DNA of 44,611 nucleotides from contig NZ_JAKSYH010000242.1 in the NCBI RefSeq assembly GCF_022829295.1, positions 1 through 44,611 on the forward strand, in the 5' to 3' direction. The notes under the pieces are model-generated. The model did no database searches and was not told the origin of the DNA. It saw only the letters and a list, made by a program, of their open reading frames with translations. Position numbers and translations under genes: made by a program. Source of the stretch: Methylobacterium sp. J-088. GTDB taxonomy: Bacteria > Pseudomonadota > Alphaproteobacteria > Rhizobiales > Beijerinckiaceae. This document shows, one piece after another, positions 8,846-17,535 of the stretch (positions are counted from its first letter, which is position 1; each line of letters starts with the position of its first letter).

Positions 8846-9925
8846 TCAGTCCACGGTGACCCGCACGCGGTGCCACGATGCGCCGAGATAGCCCTTGTAG
8901 TTCCAAGTGTCGTCGGGAGCGGCCGGCTGGGTCTGGCCGGCCTCGTCCCAGGCGCGCACCGCCAGTTCATGCTCGCCCGCGGGTAGATCGAGGTCGATCG
9001 ACCAGAACGTCCAGGCGAAGGGCGCGGTCGCATCATGCTCGAGCGCGGCTTGCGCCCAGGTTCGGCCGCCATCCCCCGAGACATCAACGCGAACCACCGC
9101 GCGATCGCCCGAAACGGCATAGCCGGTGAGGCTTTGGACCCCAGCCGTCAGGCTCGCGCCCCGCGCCGGCGCGCAGATCACCGCGTTGAGCGGCATGGTG
9201 TTGATGGTGTGCCCCTTGGCCGGGTCTGCCGTCGCCGCGGTGACGTCGGCCGGGAACAGCTTGTAGTCGTCGGCCTGGATCGGGTTGTCGGACGGGTGAT
9301 CCTGCACGGTGATGCGTGTCAGCCATTTCGGGCTGCGCACCCCGGCAAACCCGGGTACGACGGCGCGCAGCGGGAAGCCGTGTTCGGGCAGCAACGGCGC
9401 ACCGTTCATCGCGAAGGCCAGCAGGGTCTCCGGGGCGAGCGCCTTGGCGAGCGGGATCGAGGCGCCGTAGGGATGCCCCTGGATCGTGTCGTGACACGCG
9501 AAGGCGACATGCAGGTCCGCGCCCTCGGTGATGCCGGCCGCGCGCAGGACGTCGCCCAGCCGCACCCCGGTCCAGTCGGCGGTGCCGATCGCGCCTCCGT
9601 CCCAGGGATCGCCGGAGACCGGCGCCACCGTCCGCATGTCGGCGCGGCGGTTGCCCGCGCACTGCATCGTGGCGGTCACGGTGACCTGGGGAAAGCGCGA
9701 CCGCAATCCGTGCAGCGACAGCTCCAGCGCGGTCGGGATCGCCCCGTCGACCGTAAGCCGGTAGCCATCCGCGTCGATCTCGGGCAGGTCGCCGTGCGAG
9801 CGCACGTAGAAGTCGTCCGCCGCCGTGCGGTAGGCCGCGCGCAGCCGGGCGAGCGGCGGCTCGGCGTTGTAGGGCGCATCCCCGTGCACGATCAGGCGTG
9901 CCTTGCGCTCGGCCAAGCTCGACAT
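8846..9925 (-). CDS. Sulfite oxidase-like molybdopterin enzyme without signal peptide
   Basis: A 359-residue member of the sulfite oxidase family. Residues about 15-235 form the molybdopterin domain: the Mo-ligand cysteine is C89 in TMQCAGNRR, followed by the IGTADWTGVRLGDVL and GHPYGASIP segments. The C-terminal third is the Ig-like Mo-co dimerisation domain (SGDGGRTWAQAAL). It starts directly with MSSLAERKARLI, with no Tat or Sec signal, so it should stay in the cytoplasm like plant sulfite oxidase. ATG 9925 has GGAG about eight bases upstream; a longer in-frame extension would only read through the cytochrome gene in a wrong frame. It is third in a minus-strand operon behind a cytochrome c and a Tat-exported paralogue. 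Sulfite is the likely substrate; other sulfoxide or nitrate activities of the family cannot be excluded. Confidence 0.85.
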   Translation of the reverse strand: MSSLAERKARLIVHGDAPYNAEPPLARLRAAYRTAADDFYVRSHGDLPEIDADGYRLTVDGAIPTALELSLHGLRSRFPQVTVTATMQCAGNRRADMRTVAPVSGDPWDGGAIGTADWTGVRLGDVLRAAGITEGADLHVAFACHDTIQGHPYGASIPLAKALAPETLLAFAMNGAPLLPEHGFPLRAVVPGFAGVRSPKWLTRITVQDHPSDNPIQADDYKLFPADVTAATADPAKGHTINTMPLNAVICAPARGASLTAGVQSLTGYAVSGDRAVVRVDVSGDGGRTWAQAALEHDATAPFAWTFWSIDLDLPAGEHELAVRAWDEAGQTQPAAPDDTWNYKGYLGASWHRVRVTVD

Positions 9926-9987
9926 CTGGATCTCCACGTTCGGGCACCGGGGTACAACGTGCCGGGGTCGATCCCGGCACGCTCCAC

Positions 9988-10320
9988 TCACGGCTTCATC
10001 GCGGCGAGGTAGTCGACGATGGTCTGGATGTCGGCCGGCTCGACTGGCGCCTTGTAGATGTGGACCATCTTGTTGACGGTCTCGGTCCACTGGGCCTTCG
10101 ACAGTTTGGGTTGGGTCAGCACCATCCCGGCCGAGTGGCAGGCGAGGCAGTTGTTGTTGACCGCCTCCACCCCGGGGCCGTCCGGGAAGGCCCGGTCGGA
10201 ACTCGGCAGCTCGACCCGCTGCGCGGTGAAGCGCATCGGCTCGGGCGCCGGGGTGGCGAGTGCCGTGGCGGGGGCGAGGACGAGCCCGGCAAGCAGGCAT
10301 GCGGTGCGGGGTGTGGACAT
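9988..10320 (-). CDS. sorB: Cytochrome c subunit of sulfite dehydrogenase (SorB-like)
   Basis: A 110-residue periplasmic cytochrome. Residues 1-22 form a Sec signal peptide ending ATALA. One haem-binding motif is present, C58-L-A-C61-H62, in the context NNNCLACHSAG. Conserved Met in the following helices (NKMVHIYKAPV) could be the sixth ligand. The end, IQTIVDYLAAMKP, is typical of small mono-haem subunits paired with SorA. It should take electrons from the molybdenum subunit and pass them to the respiratory chain. The start ATG 10320 has GGGAGAG a few bases upstream, and the gene begins 11 bases after the sorA-like stop, so the two are co-translated. The symbol is given on context and size. 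Confidence 0.85.
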   Translation of the reverse strand: MSTPRTACLLAGLVLAPATALATPAPEPMRFTAQRVELPSSDRAFPDGPGVEAVNNNCLACHSAGMVLTQPKLSKAQWTETVNKMVHIYKAPVEPADIQTIVDYLAAMKP

Positions 10321-10331
10321 GGATCTCTCCC

Positions 10332-11543
10332 TCAGGCGACGTGGAGCGACACGGTCTCGACGCCGTTCTGCATGAACCCGGCCCCGTTCCAGACCTGGTC
10401 CATCGGCTGCGCGAGGCCGTTCATGTTGGTGCAGCGGACCTTGATAGCGTGGCCGCCGGCCGACAGCGCCGGAAGGCTGCCCTCGAAGCGGCGGAAGCTG
10501 TAGGGGCCCGCGTCGGCCCCGAGCCGTGCCGGCGTCCATGTCGCGCCGCCATCGCTGGAGATCTCGACTGTCTGAACCCCGCAATCGCCCCCGAAGGCGA
10601 TCCCACGCACGGCCACCGGTGCGCCGGCAGCGACCGTGGCGCCGTCCTGCAGGTTGGTCACGAACGAGCGCGGGACCATCCGGTTGATCGGCACCGTCTT
10701 GAAGCCGGTCTGGCCGGGCTTGATGTTGGCCCCGGGCACGTCCGGAATACGGTAGGCTGTCTTCATCCAGTACTGATCGTCGGGCTTGTCCAGCACTTCG
10801 ATGTCAAACAGCATCTTGACCCAGTAGGTCGAGTACCAGCCCGGAACCACGAGGCGCAGCGGGAAGCCGTTGAGCAGCGGCAACGGCTCACCGTTCATCG
10901 CGTAGGCGAGCATGACCTCGCCGTCCCGGGCATGGTCGAGGTCGAGCGATTTCTTGAAGTCCGGCGCGTCGTCCACGACCGGCTCGTCGAGGCCGCTGAA
11001 GCGCACCTGCACGGCCCCCGCCTTCACCCCGGCACGGTCGAGCACGTCCTTCAGGCGCACGCCGGTCCAGCGCGCGTTGCCCATCGAGCCATTGGCCCAC
11101 TGCGCCCCGGGCACCCGCGGCTCGAACAGGCCACGGGAATTGCCCGAGCATTGGTTGACCGCCGCGATCTCGAAGCGCGGCAACTGGGCGATCGCGTCGA
11201 GCGACAGCGACAGCGCCCGGTCGACATGTCCGCGCACCGTCAGCCGGAAGGCGTTCGCGTCGATGTCGGTGGGGATCGAGGCCCAATGCCAGCGCACGTA
11301 GAAGCGGTCGTTGGGCGTGAACACACCCTGGTCGAACACCGCGAACGGCGTCTCCAGGAGCGGCGGCCGGGTGCGCTGCAGGATCATTGACCCCTTGCCG
11401 GGGAAGGCGGTCGTGAGGTCGCGCGTGTCGGGACCGCCGGGCAGCGGCAGCGTGACCGTGCCGGCGGCCCAAGCCGGCGCGGCGGCCGCGAGACCGCCGA
11501 GGCCGGCCAGCACGGCACGGCGAGGGATGGCAGAATGGGTCAC
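10332..11543 (-). CDS. sorA: Tat-exported sulfite dehydrogenase molybdenum subunit (SorA-like)
   Basis: A 403-residue sulfite oxidase-family protein. PRRAVLAGLGG with a following Ala-rich segment and AWAAG is a twin-arginine signal, so the enzyme folds with its cofactor before export. The Mo-ligand cysteine is C132 in NQCSGNSRG. The motifs WANGSMGNARWTGVRLKDVL and YAMNGEPLPLLNGFPLRLVVPGWY are typical of SorA/SorT. The C-terminal Ig-like domain is complete (SSDGGATWTPARLG). It should oxidise sulfite to sulfate in the periplasm and donate electrons to the cytochrome encoded directly downstream. The start is GTG 11543, supported by GGAGG eleven bases upstream. It leads a three-gene operon, which matters for organisms oxidising thiosulfate, taurine or other organosulfur compounds. 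Confidence 0.88.
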   Translation of the reverse strand: MTHSAIPRRAVLAGLGGLAAAAPAWAAGTVTLPLPGGPDTRDLTTAFPGKGSMILQRTRPPLLETPFAVFDQGVFTPNDRFYVRWHWASIPTDIDANAFRLTVRGHVDRALSLSLDAIAQLPRFEIAAVNQCSGNSRGLFEPRVPGAQWANGSMGNARWTGVRLKDVLDRAGVKAGAVQVRFSGLDEPVVDDAPDFKKSLDLDHARDGEVMLAYAMNGEPLPLLNGFPLRLVVPGWYSTYWVKMLFDIEVLDKPDDQYWMKTAYRIPDVPGANIKPGQTGFKTVPINRMVPRSFVTNLQDGATVAAGAPVAVRGIAFGGDCGVQTVEISSDGGATWTPARLGADAGPYSFRRFEGSLPALSAGGHAIKVRCTNMNGLAQPMDQVWNGAGFMQNGVETVSLHVA

Positions 11544-11655
11544 GTGCAGGCCTCCGCGTTTGGGTCGGGCGCCTCAGGCCCCACCTCTTGATGAGAGAGA
11601 TACTTCCCCGCTTTGTGCGGTCTAATAGAAAAAGCGGCTCGTTTCGTTCGGCTGG

Positions 11656-11893
11656 TCAGATAATTCCTTCCCGCAAGCCGAAAAACGTCTGCCGCTCGGT
11701 CACGCCGCGGAGCGTGACGGTGTCGATCGCCGGTAGATGGCCCGCCTCGGCCAATGCGGACCGGGCCGACCGCAATACGGCGTGGCGCGCCCGCGCTTCG
11801 TCGCCGGCGCGGTCGAACACCGCGAGCACGCCATCGCCGCTGTAGTTCGGGATTTCGCCGCCCGCATCCTCGATCGCCCAAGCGGTGCCAAGC
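11656..11893 (-). pseudogene. Class III nucleotide cyclase remnant
   Basis: On the minus strand the sequence reads AIEDAGGEIPNYSGDGVLAVF, matching the second metal-binding region (GDG) of class III cyclases, then ARARHAVLRSARSAL. Some 60-90 residues that should contain the NxxAR motif are absent. It then joins VTLRGVTERQTFFGLREG, which resembles the end of cyclase catalytic domains. The first metal aspartate region is also missing. I read it as a decayed gene with an internal deletion. The similarity is short, so the family call is moderate. Confidence 0.45.
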
Positions 11894-12018
11894 GCTGGAC
11901 GTTCGGTTCGATCATCTAGGATTCCTGCTCCGCAGGCGCAACGGCGCCGGTCGCGGCAGAGGTCCGGGGCCACATGATGCCGTGGACTCGGATCAAACCG
12001 AGGCTGCGGCACGTGCAT

Positions 12019-12357
12019 CTTCCGAAAAGCGGAATTGCCAGCCGTTTATCTCGATGATCTGAACAAGGAAGGCATTCCATTCTGCTCTCCTGCGAGGGAG
12101 TCTATGACATAGGCTGATCTGACCCTATTCTATATTTGTCTGGAATTCAGAGCAGACCATTCGATCCTGGATGGCTCTGGCCGCTGTAGCACGCGCGCCA
12201 CACGCAAACTTGGAAGGGAGGCATCTTACAATCCTTCCAGAAATCTCAGGATGTTCATTGAAATTACTACAAACTAAGGATGTTTACATAGCCCCGTACA
12301 AGCTTGACCCCTTATGTTTCTGGATCGTAACGGACGTGCCCCGATCAAGGTTGGTTT
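12019..12357. other. Leader region of the TonB-dependent receptor gene
   Basis: No gene seen. The right half is comparatively AT-rich (12240-12310), as expected for a promoter region, but I cannot point to a convincing Fur- or Irr-type box. Iron control of the downstream receptor is likely from family habit only. Confidence 0.4.
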
Positions 12358-14532
12358 GTGTCCGTGGCCGTTTCGCGCATAAAATTCAAACACACCAGGG
12401 TACTCGCCGCATCGACCGCGCTCGTATTCGTAGCGCAATCAGGCTCCCTGATCGGCCTCGGACCAAGTTCTGCCGTCGCACAGCTCGCAGCCGATGCTAC
12501 GCAGGAGGTGCAGCTCGACGAATTATCGGTCGCCGGGAATGGCAGGCCAGGGAGCAAGGTCGATGACTATCACGCTAAGAACAGCGTCAGCGCGACGCGC
12601 ACCGACACGCCCCTGCGCGAAGTCCCGCAGACCGTCGTCGTCGTGTCCGATCAGGTGCTCACCGATGCGGCTGCGACGCGCATCGACACGGCCCTGGACC
12701 TCGCGGGCGTGGGGCGCGCGAACAATTTCGCGGGCCTCGGCCTGACCGAGTTTACGATCCGCGGCTTCAACACGGGCGAGTTCTACCGCAACGGCTTCCC
12801 AATCAACCGCGGCTTCCCGAACTCGCCCGACATCGTCTCGATCGAGCGGATCGAGGTCCTGAAGGGGCCTTCGGCCTTCCTCTACGGCCGCGGCGACCCG
12901 GGCGGCACCTTCAACATCGTCACCAAGCAGCCGCTCGCCGAGCGCTCCTTCGCGGTCGGCACCCAGTACGGCAGCTTCAACCAGAAGCGCACCACCTTCG
13001 ATGCCACGGGAGCCCTCGACCAGGAGGGCCAGGTGCTCGCCCGCGTCACGGGCGCCGTCGAGGATAACGGCAGCTTCCGAGACTTCGTACACGGTGACCG
13101 CTACGATCTTGCGCCCGTGATCGCCTGGAAACCGTCGGCCGATACGACCATCACGCTCGAGGGTGAGGTGCTGAGCACCGCGGCGACCTTCGATCGGGGT
13201 GTTGTGCCCATCAACGGTCATTTGCGTGCCGTGCCGCGCAACCGCTTCATCGGCGAGCCCGGCATCCCGCCGGTCCGCAACGACAATGCGCTCGGCCAGC
13301 TCCGCATCGAGCACCGCCTCGACCCGGACTGGGTGGTGACCGCGGGTGCGCAAGCGCTCGGCGGCCATCTCTACGGTGAGGGCGTGGGCGCGATGAACGT
13401 GCTCGGCGACGGCCGGACCCTGCGGCGAACCTACGAGCACCGCGACCTGAGCTGGGCCGATCTCGACCTTCAGTTCAACCTCGCGGGCAAGTTCGAGACC
13501 GGCCCCTTCCGCCATACCCCGCTGATGGGCCTGGAATACGACAGCTACCGCTACCGGGAAATCTTCAACCGCTCGAACGCGAACGCCAATCCCTTCGCCC
13601 TCGATCTGCTCAACCCCCGCTACGGACGGCTCCCGCTGCCGCCGCTCGGCTCGATCACCAACTTCCTCCAGAACATCCAGAGCTACGCTGGCTACATCCA
13701 GGATCAGGTCGACATCACGCCGCGGCTCCATGCCCTTTTCGGCGTGCGCGTCGAGGATCTGGGCCTTGTCTCGACCGACTACCGCACCGGGCGCACCACG
13801 AGCCTGCAGGGAACGGTCGCGACCCCGCGGTTCGGCCTCGTCTACGATCTGACGGACGCGCTCTCGCTCTACGGCAATTACGGCCGCTCGTTCTTCCCCA
13901 ATACCGGCACGGACCGCTCGGGACGCCCCTTCGCCTTCCAGCAGGGCGAGGGCGTCGAGGCCGGTGCGAAGCTCACCATGCTCGACGGCAACCTGAGCGC
14001 CACGGCGGCCGTGTTCGACCTCAGGCGGACCAACGTCCTCACCGTCGATCCGGTCGATCCGAACTTCAGCGTCGCGGCCGGTGTCGTGCGGAGCCGCGGC
14101 TTCGACCTGACGGTTGCAGGCGATCTCGCACCCGGCTGGCGGGTCTTCGGCACCTACACCCACGTCGACGCCGCCGTCGCGCGCGACAACTCGTTGCCCG
14201 TCGGGACGCGGCTTGCGAACATTCCCGCCGACAGCTTCGCCATGCAGACCGTTTATGAGTTCCAGAGCGCCGCGCTTCGCGGCCTCGGCCTCGGCGGCGG
14301 CGTGACGTATGTCGGCCAGCGTGCCGCCGGGACCGCACTCTCGACCTTCAAGCTGCCGAACTACACAACACTCAACCTGATCTCTTACTATTGGATCACG
14401 CCGGGAGTGCGGGTTTACATCAACGTCGACAACCTGTTCGACGCCACCTACTACGATCGTGCATTCCAGAACCGCTACGCCACGCCGGGCGCCCCCCGCA
14501 CCATCATGGGCGGTGTCGCGGCACGGTTCTGA
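12358..14532 (+). CDS. TonB-dependent siderophore receptor
   Basis: A 724-residue outer membrane receptor. The first ~41 residues form a long signal peptide ending near SAVAQ. A TonB-box-like LDELSV stretch lies around 52-58. The plug domain spans about 80-190 with VPQTVVVVSDQVL, FTIRGFNTGEFYRNG and IERIEVLKGPSAFLYGRGDPGGTFN, all hallmarks of the siderophore-receptor subfamily. The rest is a 22-strand barrel, ending in VAARF with the terminal Phe used by the Bam machinery. Length is normal. It should import a ferric siderophore using TonB-ExbBD, none of which is adjacent. The GTG at 12358 is the start that gives an intact signal peptide; AAGG upstream is a weak ribosome site. The siderophore cannot be told from sequence. 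Confidence 0.92.
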   Translation: MSVAVSRIKFKHTRVLAASTALVFVAQSGSLIGLGPSSAVAQLAADATQEVQLDELSVAGNGRPGSKVDDYHAKNSVSATRTDTPLREVPQTVVVVSDQVLTDAAATRIDTALDLAGVGRANNFAGLGLTEFTIRGFNTGEFYRNGFPINRGFPNSPDIVSIERIEVLKGPSAFLYGRGDPGGTFNIVTKQPLAERSFAVGTQYGSFNQKRTTFDATGALDQEGQVLARVTGAVEDNGSFRDFVHGDRYDLAPVIAWKPSADTTITLEGEVLSTAATFDRGVVPINGHLRAVPRNRFIGEPGIPPVRNDNALGQLRIEHRLDPDWVVTAGAQALGGHLYGEGVGAMNVLGDGRTLRRTYEHRDLSWADLDLQFNLAGKFETGPFRHTPLMGLEYDSYRYREIFNRSNANANPFALDLLNPRYGRLPLPPLGSITNFLQNIQSYAGYIQDQVDITPRLHALFGVRVEDLGLVSTDYRTGRTTSLQGTVATPRFGLVYDLTDALSLYGNYGRSFFPNTGTDRSGRPFAFQQGEGVEAGAKLTMLDGNLSATAAVFDLRRTNVLTVDPVDPNFSVAAGVVRSRGFDLTVAGDLAPGWRVFGTYTHVDAAVARDNSLPVGTRLANIPADSFAMQTVYEFQSAALRGLGLGGGVTYVGQRAAGTALSTFKLPNYTTLNLISYYWITPGVRVYINVDNLFDATYYDRAFQNRYATPGAPRTIMGGVAARF

Positions 14533-14545
14533 CGAACACCGCCGG

Positions 14546-14905
14546 CGGGACGGGGCCCCTCTGCCGTGGCTGGAGCGGGCAGACGTCCCCCTGCCGGCCG
14601 AGACCTACAACCTCGTCGGCCCGGACGCCCTGACGGATCCGGCGATGGCCGGGATCTGGTCCGAGGCGCTGGGCCGCGTGGTGCCCTATGGCGGCGGCGA
14701 CCTCGACGTACCGGAGCAACGCCTCCGCGCCCTCGCCCCGGCGTGGCTCGCCTACGACCTGAAGGTGATGATGCGCCGCGATCAGGAGGACGGCGCGGTC
14801 GCGCGCGAGGCCGAGGTGAAGCGCTTCGCCGGCCTGCTCGGTCACCGGCCGCGCAGCGACCGCGATTTCGCCGGCGAGGTTGCGCGCGGCTGGCTCGGCG
14901 CCTGA
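14546..14905 (+). pseudogene. NmrA-like NAD(P)-binding oxidoreductase, C-terminal fragment
   Basis: The frame after the receptor stop reads LERADVPLPAETYNLVGPDALTDP, then AGIWSEALGRVVPYGGGDLD, then APAWLAYDLKVMMRRDQEDG and LLGHRPRSDRDFAGEVARGW. This is the C-terminal third of NmrA/SDR-type proteins that bind NAD(P). The Rossmann half with its glycine motif is missing, and the frame runs back into the receptor gene with no start of its own. I judge it a 5'-truncated remnant joined to the receptor by an old deletion. Confidence 0.5.
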
Positions 14906-14918
14906 GTCAGGCTTGGTC

Positions 14919-15845
14919 TCAGGGGCGATCCGGGGGCGCGACGAGCCCCCGTGCAGCCGGCTCTCTCCAACGCAAGACGTCGATCAGGCTCCGCAGGGCC
15001 GGGGTGACCTGCCGGTCGGGATAGTACAGGTGGCATCCGGGGAATGGCGGGCACCATGGGTCCAGCACCTGGACGAGCCGCCCGGCCGAGAGGTCGTCCG
15101 CCACGTCGTCCTCCAGCATGTAGCCGAGCCCGGCCCCGGCCCGCACGGCCGCCGCTGCGAGGGGGCCATCGTTGGCGACCAGCTGCCCGGCCGCACGGAT
15201 ACGGACCTCGCGTCCGTCGCGGGCAAACTCCCAGGGCAGCAGGCCGCCGCCGACGAGGCGATAGGTCACGCAGCGATGCGCTTCCAAGTCGGCGGGCGTC
15301 TCGGGGCAAGGAGAGCGGGCGAAATAGTCGGGCGTGCCGACGACCACCGTGCGCAAGTCCGGTCCGACCCGGACCGCAACCATGTCCCGCTCGACGGTCT
15401 CGCCGAAACGAATGCCGGCATCGAACCCGGCCGCAACGATGTCGGTCAGACGGTCGTCGACCACCACCTCGACCGAAACGGCAGGGTGGTCGATCAGGAA
15501 TCGCGGCAACCGAGGTTCGAGGACGGTGCGGGCGGCGTAGGGAAACGTCGTCAGGCGCAAGCTGCCCGAGGGCTCCCCGCGCCATTCGGCCAGGGCCTCG
15601 AGGCCCTTTGCAACCTCGTCGAGGGCCGGGCCGAGGGACCGCAGAAGCCGCTCGCCGGCCGGGGTCGGGGCGACGCTTCGGGTCGTGCGGGCCAGAAGGC
15701 GCACGCCGTACCGTTCTTCCAGCGCCCGCATGGTGTGGCTGAGGGCGGAAGCCGACACCCCCATCTCGGCCGCAGCGCGCGTGAAGCTGCGAAGCCGCGC
15801 CACCGCCGCGAAGGCCGCCAGGTCGTCGAGGGTGCCACGCCGCAT
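14919..15845 (-). CDS. LysR-family transcriptional regulator
   Basis: A 308-residue LysR regulator. Helix-turn-helix at residues 5-65 (TLDDLAAFAAVARLRSFTR, then GVSASALSHTMRALEERYGV). The effector domain begins near 95 and shows the DsdC/CrgA-like pattern of the group that often controls neighbouring oxidoreductases (AGFDAGIRFGETVERDMVAVRVG). It is divergent from the aldo-keto reductase gene, with 95 bases between the starts and a dyad there that could be its operator. The most likely target is that reductase. The ligand is unknown. Confidence 0.9.
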   Translation of the reverse strand: MRRGTLDDLAAFAAVARLRSFTRAAAEMGVSASALSHTMRALEERYGVRLLARTTRSVAPTPAGERLLRSLGPALDEVAKGLEALAEWRGEPSGSLRLTTFPYAARTVLEPRLPRFLIDHPAVSVEVVVDDRLTDIVAAGFDAGIRFGETVERDMVAVRVGPDLRTVVVGTPDYFARSPCPETPADLEAHRCVTYRLVGGGLLPWEFARDGREVRIRAAGQLVANDGPLAAAAVRAGAGLGYMLEDDVADDLSAGRLVQVLDPWCPPFPGCHLYYPDRQVTPALRSLIDVLRWREPAARGLVAPPDRP

Positions 15846-15886
15846 TCCTGAGCCCTGCTCACAAGCCCTTGCCGATCATAACGGCT

Positions 15887-15909
15887 AATCGCGGCATTGA
15901 CCGCGAATT
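15887..15909. promoter_or_regulatory. Dyad between the LysR and aldo-keto reductase genes
   Basis: CGCGG (15890-15894) and CCGCG (15901-15905) form a perfect inverted repeat across CATTGA; flanking AAT on both sides extends the symmetry loosely. It lies 45 bases upstream of the LysR start and 35 upstream of the reductase start, a usual place for a LysR recognition site. LysR boxes are often T-N11-A with a dyad of this size. The assignment is inferred from position. Confidence 0.4.
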
Positions 15910-15940
15910 ACCTCTCGATCCTCACCAGAGAGGTACGGCG

Positions 15941-17035
15941 ATGGACCTGACGCACTATCTGACCCTGGGACGCTCAGGCCTGGCGGTGAGCCCGCTCGCG
16001 CTCGGCACCATGACCTTCGGCGCGGGCCGCTGGGGCAGCGACGCGGCGACCTCGGCGGCGATCCTCGACCGCTACGTCCAGGCCGGCGGCAACTTCGTCG
16101 ATACGGCGGACGTCTATTCCGGGGGCGAGAGCGAGGCGATGCTCGGCGCGATGGTCGCGGAGCGCGGGCTGCGCGACCGACTGGTCATCGCCACCAAGTC
16201 CGGTTTCTCCCGTGCGCAGGGCACGCCGCTCGCTGGCGGCAACAGCGCCCGCAACATCCGCGCCGGCCTGGAGGGCTCGCTGCGGCGGCTGCGGACCGAC
16301 TGGATCGACATGTACTGGACCCATGTCTGGGACCGGACGACCCCGCCCGAGGAGGTGCTGCGCGCCCTGACCGATGCTGTCGCTCGCGGGGACATCCTCT
16401 ACTACGGCTTCTCGAATGCCCCGGCGTGGTACGCGGCGCAGATCGCCACCCTGGCGCGCGCCCACGGCCTGCCGGAGCCGGTCGGCCTGCAATACGGCTA
16501 CTCCCTGGTCGACCGCGGCGTGGAGCTCGACGTCCTCCCCGCCGGCAAGGCGCTCGGCCTGGGCCTGGTCCCGTGGAGCCCGCTGGCGGCGGGTCTCCTG
16601 ACGGGGAAGTATGGACGCGAGAAGCTCGCGGAGGCGGGACCGGCGGGGTCCCTCCCGGACCGGTCCGGCGCGGCGAGCCAGGGCGGCAGCGACGGGCGGC
16701 TCAACGGCGACAATCCGTTCGGGGGCATGCTGTTCACGGAGGCCAACTTCGCGGTCGTCGACGTTCTGCGGGCGGTCGCGGCGGAACTCGGACGTCCGAT
16801 GGCGCAGGTCGCACTGGCCTGGGTCGCGGGGCGTCCCGGCGTTTCATCGGTGCTCGTCGGCGCGAGCCGTCTGGAGCAACTGGACCAGAACATCGCTGCC
16901 CTCGACGTCACGTTGAGCGCCGACCAGCAGGGGCGGCTGGACGCGGCCGGCAAGCCGCCGAGCCTCAATCCCTACTTCATCTTCGACTTACCGACGCCGA
17001 CCATCTTCGGCGGCCACGACGTCCGAGCTTGGTAG
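15941..17035 (+). CDS. Aldo-keto reductase
   Basis: A 364-residue NADPH-dependent aldo-keto reductase, (beta/alpha)8 barrel. The catalytic tetrad is intact: D54 and Y59 in FVDTADVYSGG, K86 in VIATKSGF, and H128 in YWTHVWD. The C-terminal cofactor region SSVLVGASRLEQLDQN is also present. It resembles the bacterial YajO/YghZ-type branch acting on aldehydes and ketones; the real substrate is not deducible. ATG 15941 has AGAGAGG a few bases before it, so the longer in-frame extension to 15869 is unlikely. It is divergent from a LysR gene that probably controls it. Confidence 0.9.
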   Translation: MDLTHYLTLGRSGLAVSPLALGTMTFGAGRWGSDAATSAAILDRYVQAGGNFVDTADVYSGGESEAMLGAMVAERGLRDRLVIATKSGFSRAQGTPLAGGNSARNIRAGLEGSLRRLRTDWIDMYWTHVWDRTTPPEEVLRALTDAVARGDILYYGFSNAPAWYAAQIATLARAHGLPEPVGLQYGYSLVDRGVELDVLPAGKALGLGLVPWSPLAAGLLTGKYGREKLAEAGPAGSLPDRSGAASQGGSDGRLNGDNPFGGMLFTEANFAVVDVLRAVAAELGRPMAQVALAWVAGRPGVSSVLVGASRLEQLDQNIAALDVTLSADQQGRLDAAGKPPSLNPYFIFDLPTPTIFGGHDVRAW

Positions 17036-17535
17036 CCTCATCCCGCACGATTGCCGGTTGCAGCTCGGCTGATACCTGGAGGAACCGATAATCCTGGTGA
17101 TCGACGACACCCCCGGTGCCGGACCACGCGTCGCGGATCGGACGACGTGGCACGGCATGGCGACGCAGGTCGCGTCGCTGGAGCGCCTGCGTTGGGAGCC
17201 TTGGCGTGCCACGGTAGCGACTGCCAAGGCCGGAGTGGCTCGCCGTTCGGGGTGTTCGCCGACTGGTCGGTCACCCGAGGCCCCACGGCGCATCACCGAG
17301 GGCTTCTCCTACCTGTCGGCGGGGCGTGTCGCTCCGAACCTGCGCCGGGACCTCGATCGCGCGGTCCTATCGTGAACGGGCGATCCGAATTGCGGTGGTT
17401 TGCCTGCGGAGCCGCGTTGATACAGTGCCGAGGCAGCACCGGCACCGACGAGCCTGCAGCAGATCGATGGTGCGCCCCGGCAGGCTCAGGAAGGTTTGCA
17501 GGCGGCCAGCACCGTCCGCGCAACCCCAGGCGACG
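17036..17535. other. No gene recognised
   Basis: Open frames exist on both strands because of the high GC content, but none has protein-like composition or a known motif. I see no terminator, RNA gene or repeat here. Confidence 0.4.

Noticed and set aside
7737..8906. Minus-strand frame over the LysR gene at 7887
   Set aside because: Arg/Gly/Ala-rich shadow without motifs; the plus-strand LysR fold is complete.
12523..14163. 546-codon minus-strand frame over the TonB-dependent receptor
   Set aside because: Antisense shadow; the receptor has plug and barrel hallmarks.
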